Of a DNA stretch of 64,000 nucleotides, positions 47,594-57,900 are shown one piece after another. Each line of letters begins with the position of its first letter. Position 1 is the first letter of the stretch. Source of the stretch: Nymphaea colorata (lineage: Eukaryota > Streptophyta > Magnoliopsida > Nymphaeales > Nymphaeaceae); the NCBI RefSeq assembly GCF_008831285.2, contig NC_045146.1, forward strand, positions 21,901,289 to 21,965,288. The letters run 5' to 3'. Both the position numbers and the translations under genes were made by a program. The notes below the pieces were generated by a model. It was not told the DNA's origin. It saw only the letters and a program-made list of their open reading frames with translations, and did not search any database.

Positions 47594-48112
47594 TCAGTGG
47601 TAAGGAAGATTAGTTTGTGCATACGGAATCGCTATGCCAACTAAGGCTCCGTCGGAAGCAACAGCAGCCGGCACCGGAAAGAATGTCGCAGACGGTCTCA
47701 AGCAGCTCTGAGGCTGCCATGTCAGCACCTTCACCGCCAAGTTGATGATCCCGTTTCTCTTCCCCTCCTTGTCATGCAAACGGTAGCTGAGGAAATGCAA
47801 GTAGCCGCAGGGAATGTCATACCCGCCGATGAAGTCCGACACCGCAATCGTCGACCGGCCGACCGACTTCTCACCCATAGCAGTTTTGCACCGGACGTCG
47901 ACCTCGATGGACCGAACTTGAGGCGGAAACGGCACCGTTAACTTCTCATTCCATGAGGGGAACGCCCCACCGCGCTGATCGACGGCCGTTGCTCGGCGGT
48001 CGCAGGAGCCAGTACCAACAACGACAAACGCGTTCTTTCGGGTGGCGGCCGTCGGAAACCTGAGGCTTTCGGCCGAGATGACCTTCACCTCGAGACTGGT
48101 GGCGTGTTCCAT
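47594..48112 (-). CDS. C2-domain protein, BAP-like, copy 3 (right arm), 172 aa
   Basis: Single-exon mirror copy of the gene at 42096-42617. The C2 domain is complete (SLEVKVISAESLRFPTAATR, NAFVVVGTGS, GGAFPSWNEK, RCKTAMGEKSVGRSTI, YLHFLSYRLHDKEGKRNG). Compared with copy 2 it has Thr5, Lys10 and Ala23 in the N-terminal part, Gln for Leu after VKVLTW, Thr-Phe for Pro-Leu before FPVPAAV, and one residue less at the C-terminus. The start MEHATSLEV is chosen by alignment. Conservation of the frame, with amino-acid changes concentrated at the edges, suggests both copies are or recently were functional. By family it is a Ca2+-dependent membrane-binding regulator of cell death; this role is inferred. 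Confidence 0.86.
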   Translation of the reverse strand: MEHATSLEVKVISAESLRFPTAATRKNAFVVVGTGSCDRRATAVDQRGGAFPSWNEKLTVPFPPQVRSIEVDVRCKTAMGEKSVGRSTIAVSDFIGGYDIPCGYLHFLSYRLHDKEGKRNGIINLAVKVLTWQPQSCLRPSATFFPVPAAVASDGALVGIAIPYAQTNLPYH

Positions 48113-48731
48113 GGGGCGTAATGGCACCAAAACTGGCGGCGCGTCTGCCTACACAACTCACAAAGAAAGCCCAACCTTATTTTTTGGCCTTCTGCCTAGT
48201 TTCTTTCTTCCTCCTCTGCGTTTGCCTGCTCCTCGTTCCTTGCCTCTTCTTTTAACTTGAGGGGAAAGGAGTGCTCTGGAGGTGGTTGCCGGGAAGCTGA
48301 CGGAAAGTTTCGTCGCTGCCGTTGATACCGATTTCCGAGTGAAAATCTTTTTCTCGGAAAGCGGTACCCGAAACAAAAGAAGTTTCCTGTTTCGCGTGAA
48401 GGAGAGTCCTTGGAAGCTTCTGTCCGGAGAAGTTTTTCCACAATTTCCCTCGCTTTTTAAAAATTTCCATTTTCGTGCCCACCTTTTGCGTATAATTTTA
48501 AAATGTCGCAGTTGTTGTTTTTTATTTTTTAAGATAACCTAATCTCACTTGAGGCACTTATTTAACAGTTTTTCCGATAAGAAACACAAAATGCGGTATC
48601 TTTCGAAATTGAAAGCATAAAAATAAACTTGAAAATAAAGCTGTTCTCTAATTTTTTTCAAAGCCATCTTTCTATTTTCCCTTAACACTTAACAGCAACT
48701 AGTTGATCTAAAAGGCATGGAGTAGGTTAAA

Positions 48732-50011
48732 GGCCGCTTTACCTTTAAGAAAAATATAAACACAAGAACGGATCATAAAAACTGACATGGACAAAAACGT
48801 ACATGTAGATTTATTCCAATTGAGTAGAACATCGAAAATATTTAAAATTTTGTTGTCAAAAACTGTTCAACCCTGTAAGTTTCCATTTATGCATCAAAAA
48901 AGTGATTTATTTCAACTTATAGACATAAAGATTGCATCTGCACCGTTAAGTTCTGAAAAAAAAATCTCATAAAACTATAACCAATCGTCTAATTTTGGGT
49001 GATCCCAAGCTGATCATTTTGGCTGGCCGGCTAGACCAAGGATCAAAAAGTTCGTCCATTCAAATAATAAAAGAATAAAATATAATTTTTTAAAATAAAA
49101 CCCCAAATAAAAAAAAAAGTCTCTAAATTTTTCAATAGTCCACGTACTAAATTGATCAATTATTCTTAAAGTATCTCCGATTGACCTTTTTTATCATCTC
49201 CCAACACCTCGGCTTTGGTTTTGGCTAACTAGTGTGTCCTTTGTTGTTCGAATCAAAAGAGTCACTTCACACTCTACCTTCTTACTTTGATAATATATGT
49301 TCGTAGCTTATTAGTCGTTGATGGCAGATTTTAAAGCAGCTAACAACATAGTGTTCAAAGATATGCATCTTAAATTCTGTCTTGATCAGCGATTGTTCGA
49401 CTACAGATTAGCTTTTTATTCTCCTATTCATTTGTTCCTTATTTTCACCCCTTCACATTCTACCTTTCCGCTCTCATAATATACGGTGGTGGCTTATTAG
49501 TTGCTAGTGGAGAATTTGAGATGAGCGCATCAGAAACACGGCAGCATCTGTAGACACCATTAGCTATTTGTTACTAATAGTCACTCAATTTTGTTAATGA
49601 AATTTCATTTTGTCGGCAAAATTCGTTCCCTGGTTGTTTGAATGACCTCCACACGCAACCTTCAAGATCTAATTATGCTAATATCGGCTCTTATAGAAGT
49701 TTTCTTTCTATAAAGTTAGCAACTATGGTAGTGCAACCCACGTCCATTAAAACATGATGAAATCACATTTCGTTAAACCTTTCAGCACAAGTCAAATTGT
49801 GGATCAGATAAAAAAATTTATTATTAATTTTACGAACAGTTAAATGGACAAATAAAAATATTAAAAGATATTTATGATAAGCTGCCATTTGGTGCTCAGC
49901 AGATCATGAATTGCCCAGTGGCCGCTGAACCCAATTAGTTTTCTGCTGATTACACCCAAATTGGGAAGACATTGTTCGAAACTAATTTCCGGGCAATCAA
50001 ATTTGCCCTTA
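48732..50011. other. AT-rich intergenic region with a diverged tandem repeat
   Basis: No gene. Near 49230-49345 and 49410-49530 two related stretches occur about 185 bp apart (CACTCTACCTT / CACATTCTACCTT, then TCATAATATA-like and GGCTTATTAGTTG words). A weaker third relative may lie near 49620-49710. Confidence 0.45.
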
Positions 50012-50789
50012 GGCCACGTTTGATGGCCTGGATTTTTTCATAGGGAAGATTTTTTCAAGGGAAAAAATCCAGGGTAAGTTTACCTAAGGTAAAGTTTCCT
50101 TCTTCCATTTTCAGGCCATGTTTGATGGCCTGGAAATCTTTTTCGAGGTAAAAAATTCAGTGTTTGTCGTCTTGGTGAGGGGAGAAGGTGAAGCCGGACA
50201 TCCCTCACCTCCCCTTACAGCCACACCGCACTCACCGCCATCACTGCTGCCAAGCCATGGATATGGCTGGTCATGGGACGCGTCTGCGCCAGATCCCTGC
50301 TTGCCGGAGGTAAGTACAACCGAATGGGCTGCGTTGAGCTCTCCCAACTCCAGTGTGCATATGGTAGGAGAGGGGAGGAGGAAGAAGAGGAAGAATGAGT
50401 GAAGTGTGGGCCGCCGTGCAGTGGCCCTTGCCTCTTTCCTCTCCCTTCCACTATTAGTGGATACGGCCCTCCCTCCACCCTCCCTTATCCTTATGCGGCT
50501 GGTGTTGGCATCCATCAGTGCCAGCGTTGCCATCGGAAGAGGTCTTGCGCTCCCTCTCGGCTTTTCACAGCGCCCTTTTTCTCCGTCGCCCTTCCTAATG
50601 GGCAGGAAAAAAATCCACGGAAAAAAGTCGGACCTCTGAAGGTCCGACTTTTTTCCGGGGTAAAGTTACCCTTATCGTACTGTTTTTGCAAAGGAAAATT
50701 TCCTGCGTTTGATATGCTTGTGAAAAACCGTACAAAAACGGTAAATTTCATCCCATGCACAGTAATATCTGCGCGCATCAAACGTGGCC
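50012..50789. mobile_element. Tourist/PIF-Harbinger-type MITE
   Basis: The ends GGCCACGTTTGATGGCC and, in reverse complement, GGCCACGTTTGATGCGC are near-perfect terminal inverted repeats, flanked by TTA on both sides (50009-50011 and 50790-50792), the target duplication typical of PIF-Harbinger/Tourist elements. A second copy of the left end occurs inside at about 50113, so one element may have inserted in, or duplicated within, another. An internal palindrome lies at 50621-50657 (listed separately). The GC-rich middle (50170-50560) has open frames but no recognisable protein. Confidence 0.8.
50621..50657. repeat. Perfect internal palindrome in the MITE
   Basis: GGAAAAAAGTCGGACCT at 50621-50637 is followed by CTG and then AGGTCCGACTTTTTTCC, a perfect 17-bp stem with a 3-base loop on either strand. 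Confidence 0.85.
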
Positions 50790-50792
50790 TTA

Positions 50793-51564
50793 AGGACAAC
50801 ATAAGAAAAGTCAAGTAATAAAATTAATGTCGTCCACATTTCGTTCATGCAAGTGATCTCCTTGATGAAAACATTCTCTTCTAGACTCCAGCCTGATATT
50901 TCAAGGAGTTCATGTTCTTAAGAAGTATCTTGTCGGAAATGATCGTGCGGAAGAGAAGGAGGTCAAACTCACATGCAACACAAAGTTGAGTGACATGAAG
51001 ATAACACATTTAGATGGAAAATGAAGTAAATAATAGGCATGCACCGGATTGTTTCCTAATTAAACTAAAAAAGATAAAGATGGACCACAAAGACAATCAG
51101 CCATGGAATCCCGGTTTTTAATAAATAGATTTCTATTTTTTATTCTACAACTAGAGATTTAATTTTAAGTTTTCAGCAGTTGTATCTCACAGAAAATATT
51201 AGATTTCAATTTGGCATTGCAGCGATGATTCAGGCAAAAAGGAGAACATAGAATGTTTTTCTCAGCATTGAACCTCTCATATTTTGAAAATCTACCCGTG
51301 AAGAATACCATTCTGATATGCTAAAGCTAAAATAATGTATCATAAGTTGAGTCAGTTTCTTCACAAAAGAAATCATAGAAAAAGATGTTTAACAAACTAG
51401 ATACACAGGGTCATAGTTCCAACTTTAGAGACGTTAAGATGAAGATCCATTGTGAAGATGAACACAAGATACAAAAGTCAGCTGTTGCAACAAATAGTCT
51501 ATTCTCCTCGGCAATAGATGGAGAGGAGAGCTCCCCTCCATTAGACCTCCATGGACATGTTAGC
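50793..51564. other. Intergenic, 3' flank of the TPD1-like gene
   Basis: The part next to 51565 is the likely 3' UTR. Nothing else is recognised. Confidence 0.5.
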
Positions 51565-52664
51565 CTAGCAAGTATCGGCACGCGAAACCTTCATGGGGTA
51601 CATGAAGGAGTTGGCGTAGACGAAGGAGAAAGCCTGGCCGGACCGGATAGGTTGCCCGTCGTTCACCAGGCAGTCATCGACGGCGACCCTCTGGAAGACC
51701 CTGGGGTTGACGAGCTTGACGGAGGCGAAGGCACCGCAGGAGACATGGACGTCAGAGATGCCGCAGGAGGACTCGCAGGTGTTAAAGATCTCAACCAGAA
51801 AGGTGGGGATACCGTTTGGCAAAGTTCCGGCCGCCGACTGCGCCAGGCCGATGTCCGACGTCTTGCATTCCTTGTAGTAGTCGTATGAATCCTCTGAAGG
51901 CGGCATCATTGTGAGCAAAGAAACGATGTTGACAATGCCGATATTGATAAATATGATGAAATCATCACCATATATCACATGATACCAAGAAAAATAATGC
52001 ACCAACAGTTTGAAGGTTGATTTCCCATTAGTAAATTTTGGAATCATAATTTAGAACTGCGACTGGATTTGAAACCGAAAAGCTCAGATGAATTCTTGAT
52101 TTTGCAAGACAACATGTAGCTTAATCTCTTCATTTTTCACTGGTGAATAGCACAGTTGTCTTGAGAGACCAATAAAATATGCAGCTCAATGCTCAATTTG
52201 AATATTCTTTCACCTCATAAAATTCAGAAAATAACTGATGTCTTATCTTCTTCTCGGTAACCAATATATGATTCTAAACCAGTTAATTTTTACGGAGAAA
52301 AAACATCGCTACGAATGAACTTCAGATAGATTCATGGCAAGTAACAAGACAGGTGCTCATACAGTGAGATAGCCATTCCATAAACCCATCACCAAGTAAC
52401 AAGGACAGACAAACACTCACCAGCATCACCCATGAGCACCCTTCGGTTGTCTACCTTTCGAGATTTAACTCCTGTATCGGTAAATCATGGCTTCAAGGTA
52501 AGATCCTTGCGTGTGTGAGAGAGAGAGACAGAGAAAAAGAGAGAGAGAGAGAGAGAGGTTACTTGACCTGCTGCCGACGCGTTCACTGGGGAATTGATGG
52601 AGTGATGTGAAAGGAAAAGAATAACAGACAGAGACAAGACGGTCTTCATGATAGCCATCATCAT
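51565..52664 (-). CDS. TPD1-like secreted cysteine-rich protein, 2 exons, 141 aa
   Basis: Exons 52664-52568 and 51893-51565; 426 nt. The family contains TAPETUM DETERMINANT 1, the small secreted ligand of the EMS1/EXS receptor kinase that specifies tapetal fate in anthers, and TDL/MIL relatives with other developmental roles. Seen here: a hydrophobic N-terminus (TVLSLSVILFLSHHS) that should be a signal peptide with likely cleavage near NASAAE, then ECKTSDIGLAQ, LPNGIPTFLVEIFNTCESSC, SDVHVSCGAFASVKLVNP, VAVDDCLVNDGQP, FSFVYANSFMYPMKV and a terminal Cys. All six conserved cysteines are present. Several ATGs lie close together at 52664-52649; the first is used here. Exon 1 ends at 52568 because only that GT keeps the frame into EDSYDYY. 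The closest plant relatives are of TDL1 type; a tapetal role is not proven by sequence. Confidence 0.88.
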
Positions 52665-54942
52665 CGTCAATATCAACAGCGAGAATATAAATGATTCTCC
52701 CTCTCCCTCTCCCTGCCCTCCTAGCTAGCGTTGCGTACCACACGAACAGCATAAGGTTGCTTCTTTCTTTAATATGGAAAAGAATGACTGTGAGAGGAAA
52801 CGAATCACATCCCCTTGCCTCGGAACCATTCACTGAAAACGCACATTCGTTGGGCTTTTCAGCTTCACATGATATACCTTCCACCAAGCTCCTTCAATAA
52901 AGTCAACCTCATTGAAATTCACAAAAAGATCAAGAGAAAACTTACCTAGAAATCACAAAAGTTTTAACATTTTCTACTGCCATCAGTGTTTTACCACGTA
53001 ATAATCCTCCTAATTAAAGGATTGGCTAGTATATTGAAGCATCCGCGTACGCAGCATATACGGACTCAAGTTCTTAGAACAATCCGGTCCTAGTTGGTGG
53101 CTAGCAACGATTTAAAATCTCATAACCCCTTTTGGAGGTCCAAATTTCTTGCTGTCCGAGTGACCGTTCGTAGACTCAAAGATTCTTCGTCTCGAAGTAC
53201 TAGTGGAGCATTGATGATGGGAAGTACGTGTCCAACAGGCTAGACCAGAGGCCAGGATCTGAACTCGAAAAGTAATATTTCTGTTCTTGAAATAAAGAAA
53301 CTTCGTAGGGGATTTCAGATATATGCTTGTAGACAAGCATGGGAAAAGCTCTGGCGAGATCTTTAGTGACCGACGTCCGACTGCTCTATAATTGCCGCGA
53401 CCCATTAATTTCGAATTGTTTACTTCTTCCCGCCTTGTTCGCTTCAGGGAAGGAGAGGCACCGCGGTTGGCTAGTTTCGGCATTAAAGAAAGGGAATTCA
53501 TTCTGCAGCTTCACTTGGTGGGTTAGCCGTCTATTCATTAATGGGCGGGTGCTGCTCAGAGAGAGTGTAGAAAGAGAAAGAGAGGGTAAGCGCGGGTGGC
53601 GCATTAATGGCTGCCTGTGCTCCGATGGATGGTAAGAAATTCTTTTGGAGAAGAGAAAAAGACTGGCGGAGGACGCGTTTTCCGATCATACCTTTTGGTT
53701 TAATGCATGGCCGCCGACACGCCCTGCCGTTCCGACTTCAAAAGACGATGCTCGCTGCATAACAGCCCAGATGAAGTAATTCCTCTCTCTCTCTCTGTCT
53801 GGTTCATGTCTCCCGTCCTACACATTCTAAGATGGGTGGTCATGGACTCTGGACCAAAAGAAGAGTCAGGGATCCAGAACTTAGTATGGAAAACCATACT
53901 TCAATCCAGTTCCTAACCAGAGGGGCCGAGAACCTAATCTATACATCTAGACCCATGCAAGTCCCATGGCCAGGATGGTTGACCGGACCGTCAGCGCTCA
54001 CCCTCTCACATATGAATCGTCACCAAGTGATCGACCATTAGATCCATGTGTACCGCTGCTCCACGGCTGTAGCCTGCCTCAACTTCAGAAAGGTTTTATG
54101 AAAGGAAGAAAAGGCTTCTTACCTGCACCTCGTGGCTGGCCGAAACGGTAATTGCCAGTAGTGCAAGGTCAAAGGGAACGCAGGAATATGCAGGCGTTCC
54201 TCACCGCGTTTGCTTCGTGAGCAGGGTTGGGTGGAGCTTGGTACATCACGCGTTGGTCTAAATCTGCCTCATTGAAGCAGGTGTCCCGACATTTTAGAGA
54301 ATACCGCGCCATTCTCTTCTGTTCGGCTCCTTCTCTAAAAATTCCCAACCTATTCAAAATCCTAAACAAACCTTCTCTTACGTATTTTTATAGTATAGAA
54401 CGTTGAAGATATAAGGGTATAGCTTTTGGGTCTTGTAAAACCTTTTAACATTTTGAATTTCAGAAAACAATTTTTCTGATAAATGCACACAAAAATGGAA
54501 CTCCTAAAATTGCGCTCAAGAAAACAACAAAGAAATGATGGATAGTCCAGGACAAAGGCAAGAAGCAGGAAATTGGTTCACAATCGAATCTAATTGCCCT
54601 AGACGGAACAATATCCCGATCATTTCGTGGACATTTAGAAGCAACCGAATATCCTCAAACACAAGCATTGAGCTGAGTATGGACATGTTGCATGTATGAA
54701 AACTATGGGCACAACACAACATAACAAAAAAAAAAAAAAAAAAGCACGCGCGAAAGCACGAACGGTGCACCAAGAGGGCCACCGCAAGACCCATCGGTAA
54801 ACCATTTGCACTTCGTCAAAGAACTTGCCGCCTCCTGTAGTTCATATGCACAAACTTAAACCACTGGTTAAGTCAGCTGTTCGACTATCGTAAGGGATCC
54901 ATAGAAGAGAGACTCTGCAAGTAAAATAACTGCGTATACATC
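52665..54942. other. Intergenic region between the TPD1-like and RING genes
   Basis: About 2.3 kb. The beginning should hold the TPD1-like promoter. GC-moderate stretches near 53330-53640 and 53700-54160 have open frames on both strands with no recognisable domain. The poly-A tract near 54728-54743 and the flank up to 54942 belong to the RING gene 3' side. Confidence 0.5.
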
Positions 54943-57900
54943 CTACACTTCCTCTCTTGAATCACCGCTGCTCTTTATGATGTTATATTTGCACAACGGG
55001 CAAGTAGCATTGATGTACAGCCACTTGTCTATACAGGCACAGTGAAAATGGTGCCCGCAGGGAAGCTCGCGAAGCTCCACACCATCCTCATAAGATGAGA
55101 GGCAAATGCAGCATTCCTGTAAGCAACAAGAACACCAACGCATCATGAGGAACAAAACTGACAGCAGATTTCTGAATGTACCAAAACACAACTAAGCTTA
55201 GACGCAATTCCCCAGAGGGAGCCTATATGATGCTATCAAAGTGTCGGAAGAAGAAGTATGTAACAAGAAAGAAGCACGGCAAACAGCTTACTGCATCCTC
55301 AGCAGGAAGGACTCGTTCAACAGGTGCCCCACCACCACACGATGTCATTATTCCACCAAAGGACTCTGATTTCTCTAGATCAAGCTTCTCCATCGCCCCA
55401 ACTGACCTAAACTTGTACTTGGGGAGTCGGCTGATGTCCTCTTCAGATGCACCTTCCTGCTTAAATAAAAGTGCCCATCAACCCAAACATGAAAGAACTC
55501 GAAAAGGTTTCAACTTGTTCATGCATTAACACTAACAGGAACTAGGAAAGTGAGATGTTGCCGCATATGATTGTCCACCTAAATAACCTAATTCTTACAC
55601 GTTCATGCAAAACTTGGACCATAACTAGGATCAACTATCAAGTAACAATACCAAAGGAATTTAAGGCAATGCAGGAATCCTTAAGAGAGATACCTGATCA
55701 GCCACTGCATACAGAATTGCAATGATACAAGGCAGACAACAGCATACTGCTATACCAATAATGCAGGCCAATGCAACACAAAATACAACGAAGAACACGT
55801 CAAAAGCAAGGAAGACAACACATAGCCTGTGAAACACAAGAAGATATAAAACTATTAATCAAAAGGATGAGAAATTGAACCAATAAGAGCACCAAAATGA
55901 TTGTATTTGAACCAACCAGTATAGCTGAGGAGCATCACGGATCAAATTCTGACCACCAGCAGACACCCAATAAAATCCAATGATCCACCATATGAATGAG
56001 AACATTGTATTTGCTGACTCTAGATGCTTAGCAAGACTGCCAAGGAACAAACATGGACAAATCAGATGAACAAGGAAAGACTTCTCATACAGTCAATAAC
56101 TTTCATCTTTAGAATCAACTCAGACAAGATGTTTACTTGTACCATAATGAAATTATGAGTAACTAAATGGGACAAATCAAAGAGAGTGTAGTCGAAGATT
56201 GAGAACTCACTCCCTAATGTGATAAGTAGTCACTCATTTTGTTTTTCTCCGCATAAAGAATAAAAGGCCGTATGTTCCAGAAAAATTGAACTTCTTTTAT
56301 TATATAACTTTCAAAGAATAAAGAGCCCATTCATAAAGAACTCTTCCTTCAGATACGAAGAATGGTCCTTGCACCATAGCATCCCTCATGAATATCGAGA
56401 TCTCAACTGTTCAATTTTCTTTCATATTAGAAAGAGCTGGAAGATGTTAATGTAAAATAGGTACATCCTAGGTTTCTTGAGCTTATATGAAGATTCAAAT
56501 GGGTTCTAGGCTGTTCGTTATCTTGCTCAGAAAAGACATTCTCCACAGTTGCCAAGTATTTGCAATGTGTTGGCATTTCTTAAGGAATGATACCTGGAGG
56601 AAGACCTTCTAAGCCGAAAGGACAAACCACAATTCAACAATCTTTATGCGGAACTTAGCAATTAATATTTAATAGTATTAGGATGTCTTACGATGGATTA
56701 TGATACTATTGTAAGTTTGTAACGACAAGGGATAAAATTAAAAAATGTGCATGAATCAAGTTTCAGGGGTGTCACTGTACCTTATCAGGAAATTTATGAT
56801 ACATCTTCGTTCCTTACGTTATGTACAATGCAGGCTGTATATTTCCTTAAAAAAATGAATGATTGACCATTGCCTTTTAAGCATGAAATTACATAAATTC
56901 CTTAAGTCTGAATAATAAGTTTGCCATGAGAGGTATTCTCATTCCTTTAAAAGGAAACAAATAAAGCCTAGGATTGATTTTCGTTCACCAAAACTACAGC
57001 TTCTGCGTCTCCTTTCCCTACAAGCATGTTTTGAACCCTCAAAATAAAAATGTTCGGGATCTTACAAAGTAAGTTACTGTTAGTATCCGGATTTTGGAAA
57101 CATGGATCGGGTCCATAAGACTGACCGAAGCATGGTTCTAAATAAGGGGGAGGGTGCTGTAATGGGGATCATCGCCTATTTTGAGTGACTTGGCCTTCAA
57201 GGAGGGAGAACCCTAATCTGGGATTAAGGTGTGTGCCTGGTTTCCTTTCCTTATAACCACCTTTGTTAGCCGCAGGCTAAAAGTTACACATGATAAAACT
57301 TATTTCTTTCATATCCATTTAAATTGGGAGTAATTTAACTAATTAAGTAGTTAGTTTTAATCCTTTCCATTTTCCAATGAAAATATGCATACAGACTTTG
57401 GTATTTCTTAAAATTATACTACATTCAAAGTTTTATGCACATTTCATATTGTAGATAATAACATTAAATCCAATTTTCTCTTGAGTTCTGATTTTTTTAG
57501 AGAAAATTGTTTAATTTAACAAAATTTTGAATTTTTCTGAAAAGTTCCATTGTATAACATTATGATACACATCTTCTTGAGTACTCCATCAATACGGGTT
57601 ATGAAATGCATTATCCAGCATTTTTAGCATCTTGGCTTAAAGTGTTATAACGTGCATGTAGTTGATCTAGGGTCAACCATCGACCCCCTAAACCTTGTCA
57701 TTGCCAAAAACATAGGTCTATGCTTAAAAAGGCAGCATGAGACATTTTCCAGTAACCTAATCAGTTGCAGTAAGATAGTTATTTGATGAATAAATAGTCT
57801 GAAATCAATTAGTATACTGAACCGAACTCCAGTTACCACTGGTTATTTTTTCTTTTCAGTCTGCTAGATTCCATCTAGGCTTTTTGAATAAATAACCTGC

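Larger units (their letters stand above)
46795..48731 (-). repeat. Right arm of the large inverted duplication (about 1.9 kb)
   Basis: Reverse-orientation copy of 41475-43420. Over the block corresponding to 41666-42012 translations in several frames are residue-for-residue identical in the two arms, so nucleotide identity there is close to complete. Differences and small indels become more frequent through the BAP 3' flank and the transporter-like end. Confidence 0.9.

Noticed and set aside
50118-50533. Overlapping open frames inside the Tourist-like element
   Set aside because: They lie between terminal inverted repeats, conflict with each other on both strands and show no transposase motifs.
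57080-57260. Purine-rich AAGGGGGAGGGTG tract resembling a polypurine tract next to an LTR
   Set aside because: No paired terminal repeats, no primer-binding site and no retroelement coding sequence were found; it lies within an intron of the RING gene.
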